A stretch of DNA of 64,000 nucleotides from Frondihabitans sp. PAMC 28766. Lineage in GTDB: Bacteria > Actinomycetota > Actinomycetes > Actinomycetales > Microbacteriaceae. The stretch lies in assembly GCF_001577365.1 (NCBI RefSeq), contig NZ_CP014513.1:620001-684000 (forward strand), written 5' to 3'. The notes beneath the pieces are model-generated. The model was not told the origin of the DNA, did no database searches, and worked only from the letters and a program-made list of their open reading frames with translations. Made by a program: the position numbers and the translations under genes. Shown piece by piece: positions 25,001 through 33,050 of the stretch (position 1 is its first letter; every line of letters starts with the position of its first letter).

Positions 25001-26391
25001 ATGACGCCACTCCCCGCGTTCTCACGCGGCTGACGAACGCGACGCTGCCCGACGGGCATGTGGTCGACGTCACGATCGACGGTGACACGGTGCGGGCGGT
25101 TCAGGACGCGCAGCCGGCCGCTGCACAGACACAGACACAGACACAGCCCGCAGGATCCGACGCCCCCACCGGCCACGCCTCCCCCGACACGACTCTCGAC
25201 CTCACCGGCTTCGTCCTGCTGACGGCCCCGGCCGAGCCTCACGCCCACCTCGACAAGGCCCTCTCGTGGGGCGCGATCCGGCCGCCGATGGGCGACCTCG
25301 TGCGCGCGATCACCTCGTGGCGCGAGTACGCCCGCACCATGCCCGTCGAGGACATCGCCGCCCGCGCCCGCGAGCAGGCGCTGCGGATGCTCGGGCAGGG
25401 CACGACCGCGATCCGCAGCCACGTCGACATCCTGCAGGGCTCAGATCCTCTGCGGGGCGCGCTCGCGCTGACGCAGGTGCGCGACGAGCTGCGCGACCTG
25501 ATCGACATCGAGCTGGTCGCCCTCGCCGGGCCCGAGGTGCCGACCGAGCACATCGCGGCTGCGCTCGACCTCGGCGTCGACCTGGTCGGGGGCTCGCCGC
25601 ATCTGGCGCAGGATCCGACCGCCGACCTCCAGAGACTCCTCGCGCTCGCGCGCTCCCGGGGCTGCGGCGTCGACCTGCACACCGACGAGAGCCTCGCCGG
25701 CCCCGTCACCCTCGACGCGTACGCCTCCGCCGTCGAAGGCTGGCGCGACGAGGCGGCGCGCGACGGGGCTCCCGTGCCGAACGTCAGCGCCGGCCACTGC
25801 ACCCGCCTCGGCACGATGCCCGCAGCCGACCGCGACAGCATCGTCGCCGCCGTGAAGCGGGCCGACATCGGGGTCATCGCCAACCCGATCACCAACCTCT
25901 ACCTGCAGGGCTGGGAGCACCCCGTCTCCACCCCGCGCGGCATCACCGCTGCCCGGCAGCTGCTCGACGCCGGCGTGCGATTCGCCGCGGGGGCCGACAA
26001 CGTGCGCGACCCCTTCAACCCGCTCGGCCGCAGCGACGCGCTCGAGACGGCGATGCTCATGGTCACCGGCGGACACCTCACGATCGACGAGGCGTACACG
26101 GCGGTGAGCGACGGGGCACGGGCGGTGCTGGCGCTGCCCGTCGCCGGCGTCGTGCCGGGGGCGCGGGCCGAGCTGCTCGCCGTGCGGGGCACGTCGCTTC
26201 CGGATGTCGTTGCGAACGCCTCGGCCGACCGTTTCGTGATCCACCGCGGGCAACTCGTCGCGGAGAGCTCCGTGACGCGCAGCGTCGCCCTGCCATCCGC
26301 AGCGTCACGCCCCGCTGCCGACCCGGCCGACCCCAGCGTCGCCCCAGCCCACGCCGCAGCCGCAGCCGAAGCCGAACCGGCCCTCCCGTGA
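25001..26391 (+). CDS. Cytosine deaminase-like amidohydrolase (apparent -1 frameshift after the start)
   Basis: Metal-dependent amidohydrolase related to cytosine/isocytosine deaminases: EPHAHLDKALSWG near the start (HxH), VDLHTDESL, VSAGHCTRLG and FAAGADNVRDPF with the metal Asp. ATG 25001 (GAGG 6 nt upstream) gives MTPLP, then the frame breaks at CCCC 25012-25015; one extra C yields RVLTRLTNATLPDGHVVDV, the usual first strands. The first start in the main frame is GTG 25060, which lacks those strands. A deletion error in the C-run is likely. A Gln/Thr repeat (AQTQTQTQ) sits in the N-terminal loop. Acts on a cyclic N-heterocycle; substrate unknown. Confidence 0.82.
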
Positions 26392-26395
26392 CGCC

Positions 26396-26543
26396 TTCCG
26401 CCAGCGCCTCGCCAGGCGCCGCACCGTCGTCACCGGCGGCGTGCGCGGCATCGGCGCCGAGATCGCCCGGCGCCTCGTACCGCACCGCACCGCACCGCAC
26501 CGGCCAGGCGATCGACGTCACCGGTGGCATGATCATGCACTGA
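26396..26543 (+). pseudogene. Internally deleted SDR gene remnant
   Basis: The start of an SDR (RRRTVVTGGVRGIGAEIARR, 26414-26473) and its typical last residues (GQAIDVTGGMIMH plus stop, to 26543) are joined across a short GTACCGCACCGCACC microrepeat with a frame change. About 200 central residues, including NNAG and the YxxxK site, are missing. A deletion between short repeats would create this. The intact gene would have lain between the amidohydrolase and the FAD oxidase as part of the same module. Confidence 0.7.
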
Positions 26544-26632
26544 CCTCCACCGACCCCGCGCGCGGCACCCGTCGCATCGCGTTCACCCAGGCATCGACCC
26601 TCGTGGCAGCGACCGCACTCAGAAAGCACCCC

Positions 26633-27958
26633 ATGTCGACATCCCCCGAACGACTCGAGGCCCTCGCGGCCGAGCTGCGCGCCCTCCTCGGCGAGCGCGG
26701 CGTCTCGGTCGAGCTCGCCGCCCGCGAGAAGGCCTCGGTCGACGGCTCTCGCCTGTCGCCGGTGATCAGCCAGCAGCTGCCCCTCGGCCTCGCCGACCTC
26801 GTCGCCTACCCGACCAGCGCCGACGAGATCTCCGCTGTGGTCGGCGCCGCCGTGCGGCACGGCGTGCCGATCACGCCCCGCGGCAAAGGCACGGGCAACT
26901 ACGGCCAGGCGATCCCCTTCGACGGCGGGCTCGTGCTCGACATGACGAAGGCGCGGGCGGTCATCTCGGTCGACGACGGCGTGCTGACGGCCGAGGCCGG
27001 CGCCACGATGGTGTCGCTCGAGCAGGCCGCGGCCAAGACCGGGCAGCAGATCCTGATGTACCCGTCGACGGCGCAGTCGACGATCGGCGGCTTCCTCTCC
27101 GGTGGCTCGGGCGGCACGGGGTCGATCAAGCACGGCTCGAACCACCAGGGCTTCGTGGTCGCGCTCGACGTCGTGCACGCGGTGCCCGACGCCGCGCTCG
27201 TCCACGTCGAGGGAGACGAGGCGCAGACCTACGTGCACAACTACGGCACCGCGGGGATCATCGCGCGGGCGACTATCGCGCTCGAACCGCTGCAACCGTG
27301 GCGGGGGTTCTATGCGAGCTTCGACGCCTTCGACGGGCTGCTGCCGTTGATCCGGGCGTTCGGTGCCCTCGATCCTGCACCCCGTCTGGTGTCGGGCGAC
27401 CTGGCGACGCTCGCCGAAGCGCTGCCGACCGACCCTGCGATCCCGGCCGGGAGGGCGTCGCTGCGGGCGATCCTCGACGCGTCGACCGTCGATCGTGCGC
27501 GAGAACTCGTGGAGGCGGCCGGGGGCCGTGTCGAAGACGTGCGCGAGGGGCCGCAGGTCGCGATGAAGCTGAGCATGATCTCGTACAACCACCCGATCGA
27601 GTGGCTGCAGAAGGCATACCCCGACACCTACTTCCATGTCGAGGTGCAGGGCGACGCCCTCATCGACAGGATCGACGAGGTGCACGGCGTCTACCCTGGC
27701 GGCATGCTCCACATCGAGACGTCGCAGGGTCGACCGATCGGCATGCTCGCCGGGCGGTACACCTCGGCGGAGGACGTCTACGCCGGGTTCGACCGCCTGA
27801 CCGCCCTGGGGGTCGGATATCACAACCCGCACCAGTGGTACGTGGACTTCGAGCCCGACCGGACGCGCGCGCTCGCTGCCACGACGGATCCTGCCGGGCT
27901 GCTCAACCCGGGCAAGCTCGTCACGCCGCCCCTCTCGACGGGGGCGAAGGTCTCGTGA
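26633..27958 (+). CDS. FAD-binding oxidase (FAD_binding_4 / BBE-like)
   Basis: 441-aa flavoprotein of the vanillyl-alcohol-oxidase/glycolate-oxidase class. The FAD-binding part has LVAYPTSADEISAVVGAA, TPRGKGTGNYGQAIPF and GFLSGGSGGTGSIKHG; the C-terminus has YHNPHQWYVDFEPD and TDPAGLLNPGKLV, the usual closing motif. ATG 26633 lacks a clear Shine-Dalgarno. It overlaps the creatininase-family gene by GTGA. Oxidises an alcohol or amine carbon next to a heterocycle in this module (inference from neighbours only). Confidence 0.85.
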   Translation: MSTSPERLEALAAELRALLGERGVSVELAAREKASVDGSRLSPVISQQLPLGLADLVAYPTSADEISAVVGAAVRHGVPITPRGKGTGNYGQAIPFDGGLVLDMTKARAVISVDDGVLTAEAGATMVSLEQAAAKTGQQILMYPSTAQSTIGGFLSGGSGGTGSIKHGSNHQGFVVALDVVHAVPDAALVHVEGDEAQTYVHNYGTAGIIARATIALEPLQPWRGFYASFDAFDGLLPLIRAFGALDPAPRLVSGDLATLAEALPTDPAIPAGRASLRAILDASTVDRARELVEAAGGRVEDVREGPQVAMKLSMISYNHPIEWLQKAYPDTYFHVEVQGDALIDRIDEVHGVYPGGMLHIETSQGRPIGMLAGRYTSAEDVYAGFDRLTALGVGYHNPHQWYVDFEPDRTRALAATTDPAGLLNPGKLVTPPLSTGAKVS

Positions 27959-28770
27959 GCGGCTCACGCTCGTCTCGGGACCTCGTGCACCTCTCGGGGC
28001 CCGCGGTCGCGTCGACGCTCTCGTCCTCGTCGGTCATCGTGCTGCCGGTCGGCGCCATCGAGCACCACGGGCCGCACCTGCCGCTCTCGACGGACTGGCT
28101 GATGGCCGATCTCATCGGGCGCGCGATCGTCGAGGCCGCGGCTCAAGAAGGGCAGGATGCCTGGCTGCTGCCGTCGCTGGCCTACACGAAGTCCGACGAG
28201 CACTCGTGGGCACCCGGCACGGTGTGGCTGAACGCGACCACGCTGCTCGACACCGTCACCGACATCGGCCGATCGCTGCTCACGACCCCGGCCCGCACCC
28301 TCGTCTTCTACAACGGGCACGGCGGCAACATCGCCTTGCTGCAGGTCGCGCTGCGCGAGCTGCGGCGGCGGTTCGGGTTGCGCACCTTCCTGACGGGGCC
28401 GGCGATCCCGGGCGGTGACGGGGCCAACGGGCCCGACGAGCACGGGTTCGGGGTGCACGGCGGGCACAGCGAGACGTCGATGATCCTGCATCTGCGGCCG
28501 GATCTCGTCGACATGAGCGCAGCGGAGCGGTGGATCCCCGACTCCATGTCGTCGCTGGAGTTCGTGAAGTTCAACGGCGGCCCCGTGCACTTCGGCTGGC
28601 TGTCGAACGACTTCGGGCCGGACGGCGTGGTCGGCGATGCGACGGGCGCGACGGCGCTGTGGGGCAAGCAGCTGTTCGAGAAGTCGGTGCGCGACGGGGT
28701 GGCGGCGCTCGCTGAGATCGCGGCGTTCTCGCATCCGGTGCTCCCGCCCTCCCGGATGGAGGATCGGTGA
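27955..28770 (+). CDS. Creatininase-family amidohydrolase
   Basis: 271-aa metal enzyme of the creatininase/formamide hydrolase family. Metal and fold motifs: PVGAIEHHGPHLPLSTD, LVFYNGHGGNIALL and GVHGGHSETSMIL, all in family order. Members open cyclic amides (creatinine), or hydrolyse formylated amines (ArfB in riboflavin synthesis; MftE in mycofactocin). GTG 27955 overlaps the FAD oxidase stop. A cyclic amide produced by the oxidase or amidohydrolase is the most likely substrate. Confidence 0.88.
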   Translation: MSGSRSSRDLVHLSGPAVASTLSSSSVIVLPVGAIEHHGPHLPLSTDWLMADLIGRAIVEAAAQEGQDAWLLPSLAYTKSDEHSWAPGTVWLNATTLLDTVTDIGRSLLTTPARTLVFYNGHGGNIALLQVALRELRRRFGLRTFLTGPAIPGGDGANGPDEHGFGVHGGHSETSMILHLRPDLVDMSAAERWIPDSMSSLEFVKFNGGPVHFGWLSNDFGPDGVVGDATGATALWGKQLFEKSVRDGVAALAEIAAFSHPVLPPSRMEDR

Positions 28771-28774
28771 TCGC

Positions 28775-28843
28775 CGAGGCACCACTGATCAGACGCGATT
28801 CGCCCGCTGCGGCCTCGAATCCTGTCCGATCGGTGGTGCCTCG
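28775..28843. repeat. Single-copy long hairpin after the creatininase gene
   Basis: CGAGGCACCACTGATC (28775-28790) pairs with GATCGGTGGTGCCTCG (28828-28843). The complement continues inward so that 28 bp per arm pair with four mismatches and a 13-nt loop: nearly the whole element is one stem. Core GATTCG/CGAATC is shared with the element at 32136. No T-run follows. Confidence 0.7.
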
Positions 28844-28876
28844 ACGCCGCGCTGCGAGCCGCGGGGCGGGGCGCTT

Positions 28877-29458
28877 GTGAGCCGGCTTCCGGACGACGCG
28901 TGGGCGCTGCTCACGTCGTGGCTGCCGTCGAACGACGAGCCCGAGCGACCGCTCATGACACTCGCGACCGTGACCCCGGCCGGCTACCCGGACGCCCGCG
29001 CCGTGCTGCTCACCGAATACGACGAGACCGGCCTGTACTTCCACACCGACATCGGCTCGGCGAAGATCGCGCAACTGGCCGCCGAACCCCACGTCGCCCT
29101 CACCCTGCTCTGGCCCGACGAGCCCAAGCAGCTGGTGGTCCGAGGCGTCGCCGCCATCGCCCCGCCCGACGAGGTCGCCTGGGCGTACCGTGCGCGCAGC
29201 CCCTCCCTGCAGCAGCTCGCGTGGCTCAACACGCCCGCGTTCGCCGAGCTGCCCGAGGCGGAGCGCAAGGCCGCCTGGGCGGCGTTCGCGGCAGAGCACC
29301 CCGACGGCTTCGACCAGCCCGACGCCTGGTGCGGCATCGTCGTCGAACCCACTGAGCTCACCTTCTGGACCCCCGGCACCGGAACCGCCTCCCGCCGCCT
29401 CCGCTTCACGCAGCGCGAGGGCGCCGGCGGCTGGACCAGTCGGCTCCTGCCCGGCTGA
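28877..29458 (+). CDS. Pyridoxamine 5'-phosphate oxidase-like FMN protein
   Basis: 193-aa split-barrel flavoprotein of the PNPOx family: LATVTPAGYPDARAVLLTE, LYFHTDIGSAKIAQLAAEP (FMN phosphate binding), LLWPDEPKQLVVRG, and the C-terminal dimerisation part with TFWTPGTGTASRRLRF. It resembles PdxH but the N-terminal arm is shorter than in E. coli PdxH (218 aa), so vitamin B6 oxidation is likely but not proven. GTG 28877 chosen because conserved sequence begins soon after. Separated from the creatininase gene by the 28775 hairpin, so probably its own unit. Confidence 0.82.
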   Translation: MSRLPDDAWALLTSWLPSNDEPERPLMTLATVTPAGYPDARAVLLTEYDETGLYFHTDIGSAKIAQLAAEPHVALTLLWPDEPKQLVVRGVAAIAPPDEVAWAYRARSPSLQQLAWLNTPAFAELPEAERKAAWAAFAAEHPDGFDQPDAWCGIVVEPTELTFWTPGTGTASRRLRFTQREGAGGWTSRLLPG

Positions 29459-29546
29459 TCGCGGCCGGACGTGGCTCGGCGCGGACTCCCATTGCCGAGA
29501 ACGGCGGCCCGACATAGGGTGTCGGCAGGGAAGCAAGGGGGGCAGG

Positions 29547-30170
29547 ATGCGAGGCACCAGACGGACCGGCATCGTCGCGACGGCCGCGGCGACAATCGCG
29601 TGCGCGGCGCTCGTCTTGACGGCGTGCTCCAGCGGCTCGGTCACCACGCAGCCGACGCCGAGGCCGTCGGGCTCGAAGACGTCCTTCGTCATCACGACCC
29701 GCGACGGCGCGGATCCGGGGCATCTGAGCGGAACGCCCCAGCAGCAGGCCCTCGAGCTCGCGAGCCTCGTCCACCCGTCGATGTCGCAGGCGACCCTCGA
29801 CCTGCACTCGCCCGCGCTCAGCCAGTCGTGGTCCCGTCCCGGCTGCACCGGGCTCGTCCACGACACCCGGATGTGGATCGTGGACGGCATCTCGGTCTCG
29901 GGTCTCGCCGAGCAGTTCGCCGCCAACCCCCTGCCGGGCTACCGCGTGCAGACCGGGCAGTCGCTGCAGACCGGGCGCATCTACTCGGAGGTCGACGAGA
30001 CCCAACCGCCCACCGAGCCCTTCGGCCCGAGCCCCACACTCCAGCTCACGATGGCGCGGCTGCCGGACGGCGGCGTCGGCCTCCGCGCGGACGCCTACGT
30101 GCCGGGGCCGACATCGACGTGCGCACACACCGAGCCGATGCAGCGCACGACGCCGACGCCGACGCCGTGA
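29547..30170 (+). CDS. Hypothetical lipoprotein
   Basis: 207-aa secreted lipoprotein: basic start RGTRRTG, hydrophobic helix, lipobox LTACSS with Cys near residue 27, then a Thr/Pro linker. The mature domain has three or four Cys (RPGCTGLVHDTRMW ... STCAHTEP) that could make disulfides. I do not recognise the domain. ATG 29547 is preceded by AGGGGGGC. It ends in a PTPTPTP tail. Confidence 0.7.
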   Translation: MRGTRRTGIVATAAATIACAALVLTACSSGSVTTQPTPRPSGSKTSFVITTRDGADPGHLSGTPQQQALELASLVHPSMSQATLDLHSPALSQSWSRPGCTGLVHDTRMWIVDGISVSGLAEQFAANPLPGYRVQTGQSLQTGRIYSEVDETQPPTEPFGPSPTLQLTMARLPDGGVGLRADAYVPGPTSTCAHTEPMQRTTPTPTP

Positions 30171-30224
30171 GCGCCGCGTCCTGAAGCCCCTGCGCGGCGG
30201 CCCCCGCGCGACTACAACAGAGCA

Positions 30225-30767
30225 ATGAGCGAACTCCTGGCCTGGCAGGGCGACATCACGAAGTACCCCGCCGACGTGATCGTCAACGCGGCGAACTCCA
30301 GCCTGCTCGGCGGCGGCGGGGTCGACGGGGCGATCCACCGCGCGGCCGGCCCTCAGCTGCTCGCCGAGTGCCGCACCCTCGGCGGCGCCCACACGGGCGA
30401 GGCGAAACTGACCGGTGCGTACGGCATCACGACGGCGCAGCACATCGTCCACACGGTCGGCCCGGTCTATCAGCAGCATTCGCCGGGGCGGGCGGCCGAG
30501 CTCCTGGCATCCTGCTATCGCGCTTCGCTCGATCTCGCTGACGGCGCGGGCGCAGGTTCGATCGCCTTTCCCGCCATCTCGACCGGCGTCTACGGCTACC
30601 CGCTTCAGGATGCGACGCGCGTCGCGGTCGCCACCATCCACACCTGGCGGGGCGAGCACACCGGCTCACCGCTGCAGCGAGTCACCCTCGTCGCCTACTC
30701 GGCCTCCGACTTCGCGGTGCTGCAGCACGCCGTGGCCGACGCGGCCACGCCCGAAACCTCCCCGTAA
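30225..30767 (+). CDS. Macro domain ADP-ribose hydrolase (O-acetyl-ADP-ribose deacetylase-like)
   Basis: 180-aa macro domain: GDITKYPADVIVNAANSSLLGGGGVDGAIH is the ADP-ribose-binding loop pair (in two parts), HIVHTVGPVY the middle strand, and IAFPAISTGVYGYP the second phosphate loop. Such proteins remove ADP-ribose or acetyl from O-acetyl-ADP-ribose, as YmdB does. Length is standard. ATG 30225 has weak upstream signals. No functional link to the adjacent allantoinase is known; the macro stop codon lies inside the palindrome at 30764. Confidence 0.93.
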   Translation: MSELLAWQGDITKYPADVIVNAANSSLLGGGGVDGAIHRAAGPQLLAECRTLGGAHTGEAKLTGAYGITTAQHIVHTVGPVYQQHSPGRAAELLASCYRASLDLADGAGAGSIAFPAISTGVYGYPLQDATRVAVATIHTWRGEHTGSPLQRVTLVAYSASDFAVLQHAVADAATPETSP

Positions 30768-30781
30768 AGCGACTGCTTTAC
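30764..30781. promoter_or_regulatory. Palindrome directly upstream of allantoinase
   Basis: GTAAAGCGACTGCTTTAC: perfect 7-bp arms with a 4-nt spacer, 10 bp before the allB start ATG. It is a candidate operator for allB or a short terminator for the macro gene; the lack of GC in the arms favours an operator. Confidence 0.45.
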
Positions 30782-30791
30782 CATCGGGAGC

Positions 30792-32126
30792 ATGCCCCCC
30801 TTCGACCTCGTCGTCCGCAGCAACCGTGTTCTGATCGACGGAGGGTTCAGGCCCGCGGCCGTCGCCGTCGAGGGCGACCGCATCGTCGCGATCGAGGGGG
30901 TCGACGCGATCCTCGAGACCGCCTCCGACGTGCATCTCGGCGACGACGAGGTGCTGATCCCCGGCATCGTCGACACCCACGTGCACGTCAACGAGCCCGG
31001 CCGCACCGACTGGGAGGGCTTCGCGAGCGCCACCCGCGCCGCTGCGAACGGCGGAGTCACGACCATCGTCGACATGCCGCTCAACAGCATCCCGCCGACG
31101 ACCACGCCCGACGCGCTCGCGCTCAAGCGCGCGGCCGCCGAGCCTCAGGCCGTCGTCGATGTCGGCTTCTGGGGAGGCGCGATCCCGTCGTCGCTCGGGC
31201 ACCTCCGCGAGCTTCAGGATGCTGGCGTCTTCGGATTCAAGGCCTTCCTCTCGCCGTCGGGCGTTGACGAATTCCCGCACCTGAGCACTGCGCAGCTCGG
31301 CGAGGCGACGGCCGAGATCGCGGCGTTCGACGGTCTGCTCATCGTGCACGCCGAGGATCCTGCGACTCTCGAGGCCGCCCCCGCCGTGCTCGGCGCCTCC
31401 TACCCGGCCTTCGTGCGCTCACGCCCCGACGCCTCCGAGGAGTCGGCCATCGCCCACGTGATCGACGCCGTGCGGCGCACCGGCGGGCGCGCCCACATCC
31501 TGCACCTGTCGTCGGCCGCCGCGCTGCCGATGCTCCGCGCGGCGAAAGACGAGGGGCTGCGCCTCACCGTCGAGACCTGCCCGCACTACTTGACGTTCGA
31601 CGAAGAGCACATTGACGACGGCGCGACGCAGTACAAGTGCTGCCCGCCGATTCGCGACGCCCACAACCAAGAGCAGCTCTGGCAGGCGCTCGTCGACGGC
31701 ACCATCGACCTCGTCGCGAGCGACCACTCCCCCTCCACGGCGGCTCTGAAATTCGCGGGCGACGGTGACTTCGACCTGGCGTGGGGCGGCATCTCGGGGC
31801 TCGAGCTGTCGTTCCGGGCGGTCTGGACGGGCGCAGTTGCCCGCGGGATCCCGCTCTCCGACGTCGTGCGGTGGATGTCGACCTCGACGGCCGACCTCGT
31901 CGGGCTGGCAGACCGCGGCAGGATCGAGGTCGGCGCGCGAGCAGACCTCGTCGCGTTCGCCCCCGACAGCACCTTCACCGTGCACGCCGCCGACCTCGCC
32001 CACAAGAACCCGGTCACCGCGTTCGACGGCACCACGTTGCGCGGCGGTGTCGAGCACGTCTGGCTCGCCGGCCGGCTCGTTGCGCCCGATGCCACCTCGG
32101 GTGGGCAGTTGCTCAGCCGCGGTTAG
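30792..32126 (+). CDS. allB: Allantoinase
   Basis: 444-aa dihydroorotase-type amidohydrolase opening the allantoin ring to allantoate. Motifs: GIVDTHVHVNEPGRTDWEGF (first two metal His), FGFKAFLSPSGVDEFP with the carboxylated Lys, LLIVHAEDP, HILHLSS, and VASDHSPST with the metal Asp. The GVDEFP sequence separates allantoinase from dihydropyrimidinase. Full length. GGGAG lies 5 nt before the ATG. Divided from the other pathway genes (allC, aminotransferase) by the RpiR gene on the opposite strand. Confidence 0.95.
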   Translation: MPPFDLVVRSNRVLIDGGFRPAAVAVEGDRIVAIEGVDAILETASDVHLGDDEVLIPGIVDTHVHVNEPGRTDWEGFASATRAAANGGVTTIVDMPLNSIPPTTTPDALALKRAAAEPQAVVDVGFWGGAIPSSLGHLRELQDAGVFGFKAFLSPSGVDEFPHLSTAQLGEATAEIAAFDGLLIVHAEDPATLEAAPAVLGASYPAFVRSRPDASEESAIAHVIDAVRRTGGRAHILHLSSAAALPMLRAAKDEGLRLTVETCPHYLTFDEEHIDDGATQYKCCPPIRDAHNQEQLWQALVDGTIDLVASDHSPSTAALKFAGDGDFDLAWGGISGLELSFRAVWTGAVARGIPLSDVVRWMSTSTADLVGLADRGRIEVGARADLVAFAPDSTFTVHAADLAHKNPVTAFDGTTLRGGVEHVWLAGRLVAPDATSGGQLLSRG

Positions 32127-32135
32127 CTCGAACCC

Positions 32136-32210
32136 GTCGGTAATTCAGGCGGGGCGCCCGATTCGAGCCCCCTCGGGGGTCGAATCCGGCGCAGAGCCTG
32201 AATTGCCGAC
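32136..32210. repeat. Single-copy 75-bp long hairpin between allB and the RpiR gene
   Basis: GTCGGTAATTCAGGC (32136-32150) pairs with GCCTGAATTGCCGAC (32196-32210), and pairing continues through CGATTCGA/TCGAATCC to CCCCC/GGGGG in the centre. The whole unit folds as one stem. It lies between convergent genes and shares the GATTCG...CGAATCC core with 28775-28843. Confidence 0.7.
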
Positions 32211-32216
32211 CGGCGC

Positions 32217-33050
32217 CTATTCGAGCTCGCCGAGCTCGCCGTAAAGGGCGGTGATGGCGGCCACACGTGCCCGGCCGGCGCTGCCCTGCCGTGCGAGCAC
32301 CCGCGTGGCGAGCAGGTTGGCGAGGCTCATCGCCGACGCGTACGAGTCGAAGGCCCCCACGGCATCGACGGGGCACGTGAGCACCACCGTGCCTGCGGGC
32401 GCGGCGCCACGCCAGCCCGGCTCGACGACCAGCACCACCGGCACGCCGCGGGTGCCGAGGGAGGCCAGCACGGCGTCGAATCCTGCCGGCCTGCGCCGGA
32501 AGCCGATCAGCACGACGGCGTCGGACGGGCCGAGGCCGGCCAGCTCCTCCCCCACCGACTGGCCGGGTGCCGGCGCGATGCGCACTGCGCCGCGCGCCTG
32601 TGCCAGCTGCTCGCGCAGGTGCAACGCCACCGGGTAGCTGTTGCGGAAGCCCGCGACGACGACCTCGGCGGCGGCCGAGACGACACCGGCCGCGGCCTCG
32701 AGCAGCCCGTCGCCGAGGCCCGCCAGCATCCGCTCGAGCGCCTCGTGCTCGGCTGCCGCGTGCGCCGCGAGCGACCCCGGCGCGCCGACGGGCACCCCGC
32801 GCAGCCGCAGCTCCCGGGCGTGCTCGCGCACCTCCTGCGCATCGGCGAACCCCAGCCGCCGGAAGAGCCGCGACACGGTGGCCTTCGAGACCCCGCTCGA
32901 CGAAGCGATCTCGGTAGCCGAGTAGACCGCCAGATCATCGAGGTGGTCGAGGATGAAGTCGGCCGCCCGCGCTTCCTGCGGGGTCAGCGTGCCGTAGTTG
33001 GCGTCGATCCTGACCCGGATCTCGGGGTCGGGCGAGCCGCGGCCGGTCAC
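32217..33050 (-). CDS. MurR/RpiR-family transcriptional regulator
   Basis: 277-aa regulator: N-terminal HTH_6 (YGTLTPQEARAADFILDHL, then YSATEIASSSGVSKATVSRL) and a C-terminal SIS domain that normally binds a sugar phosphate or similar ligand (VVVAGFRNSYPVALHL, VVLIGFRRRP). GTG 33050 overlaps the allC stop by GTGA, so it is the last gene of the aminotransferase-allC-rpiR unit. RpiR proteins control allantoin/urate genes in some proteobacteria (HpxU/AllR-like roles vary), so control of this cluster is likely. Confidence 0.85.
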   Translation of the reverse strand: MTGRGSPDPEIRVRIDANYGTLTPQEARAADFILDHLDDLAVYSATEIASSSGVSKATVSRLFRRLGFADAQEVREHARELRLRGVPVGAPGSLAAHAAAEHEALERMLAGLGDGLLEAAAGVVSAAAEVVVAGFRNSYPVALHLREQLAQARGAVRIAPAPGQSVGEELAGLGPSDAVVLIGFRRRPAGFDAVLASLGTRGVPVVLVVEPGWRGAAPAGTVVLTCPVDAVGAFDSYASAMSLANLLATRVLARQGSAGRARVAAITALYGELGELE

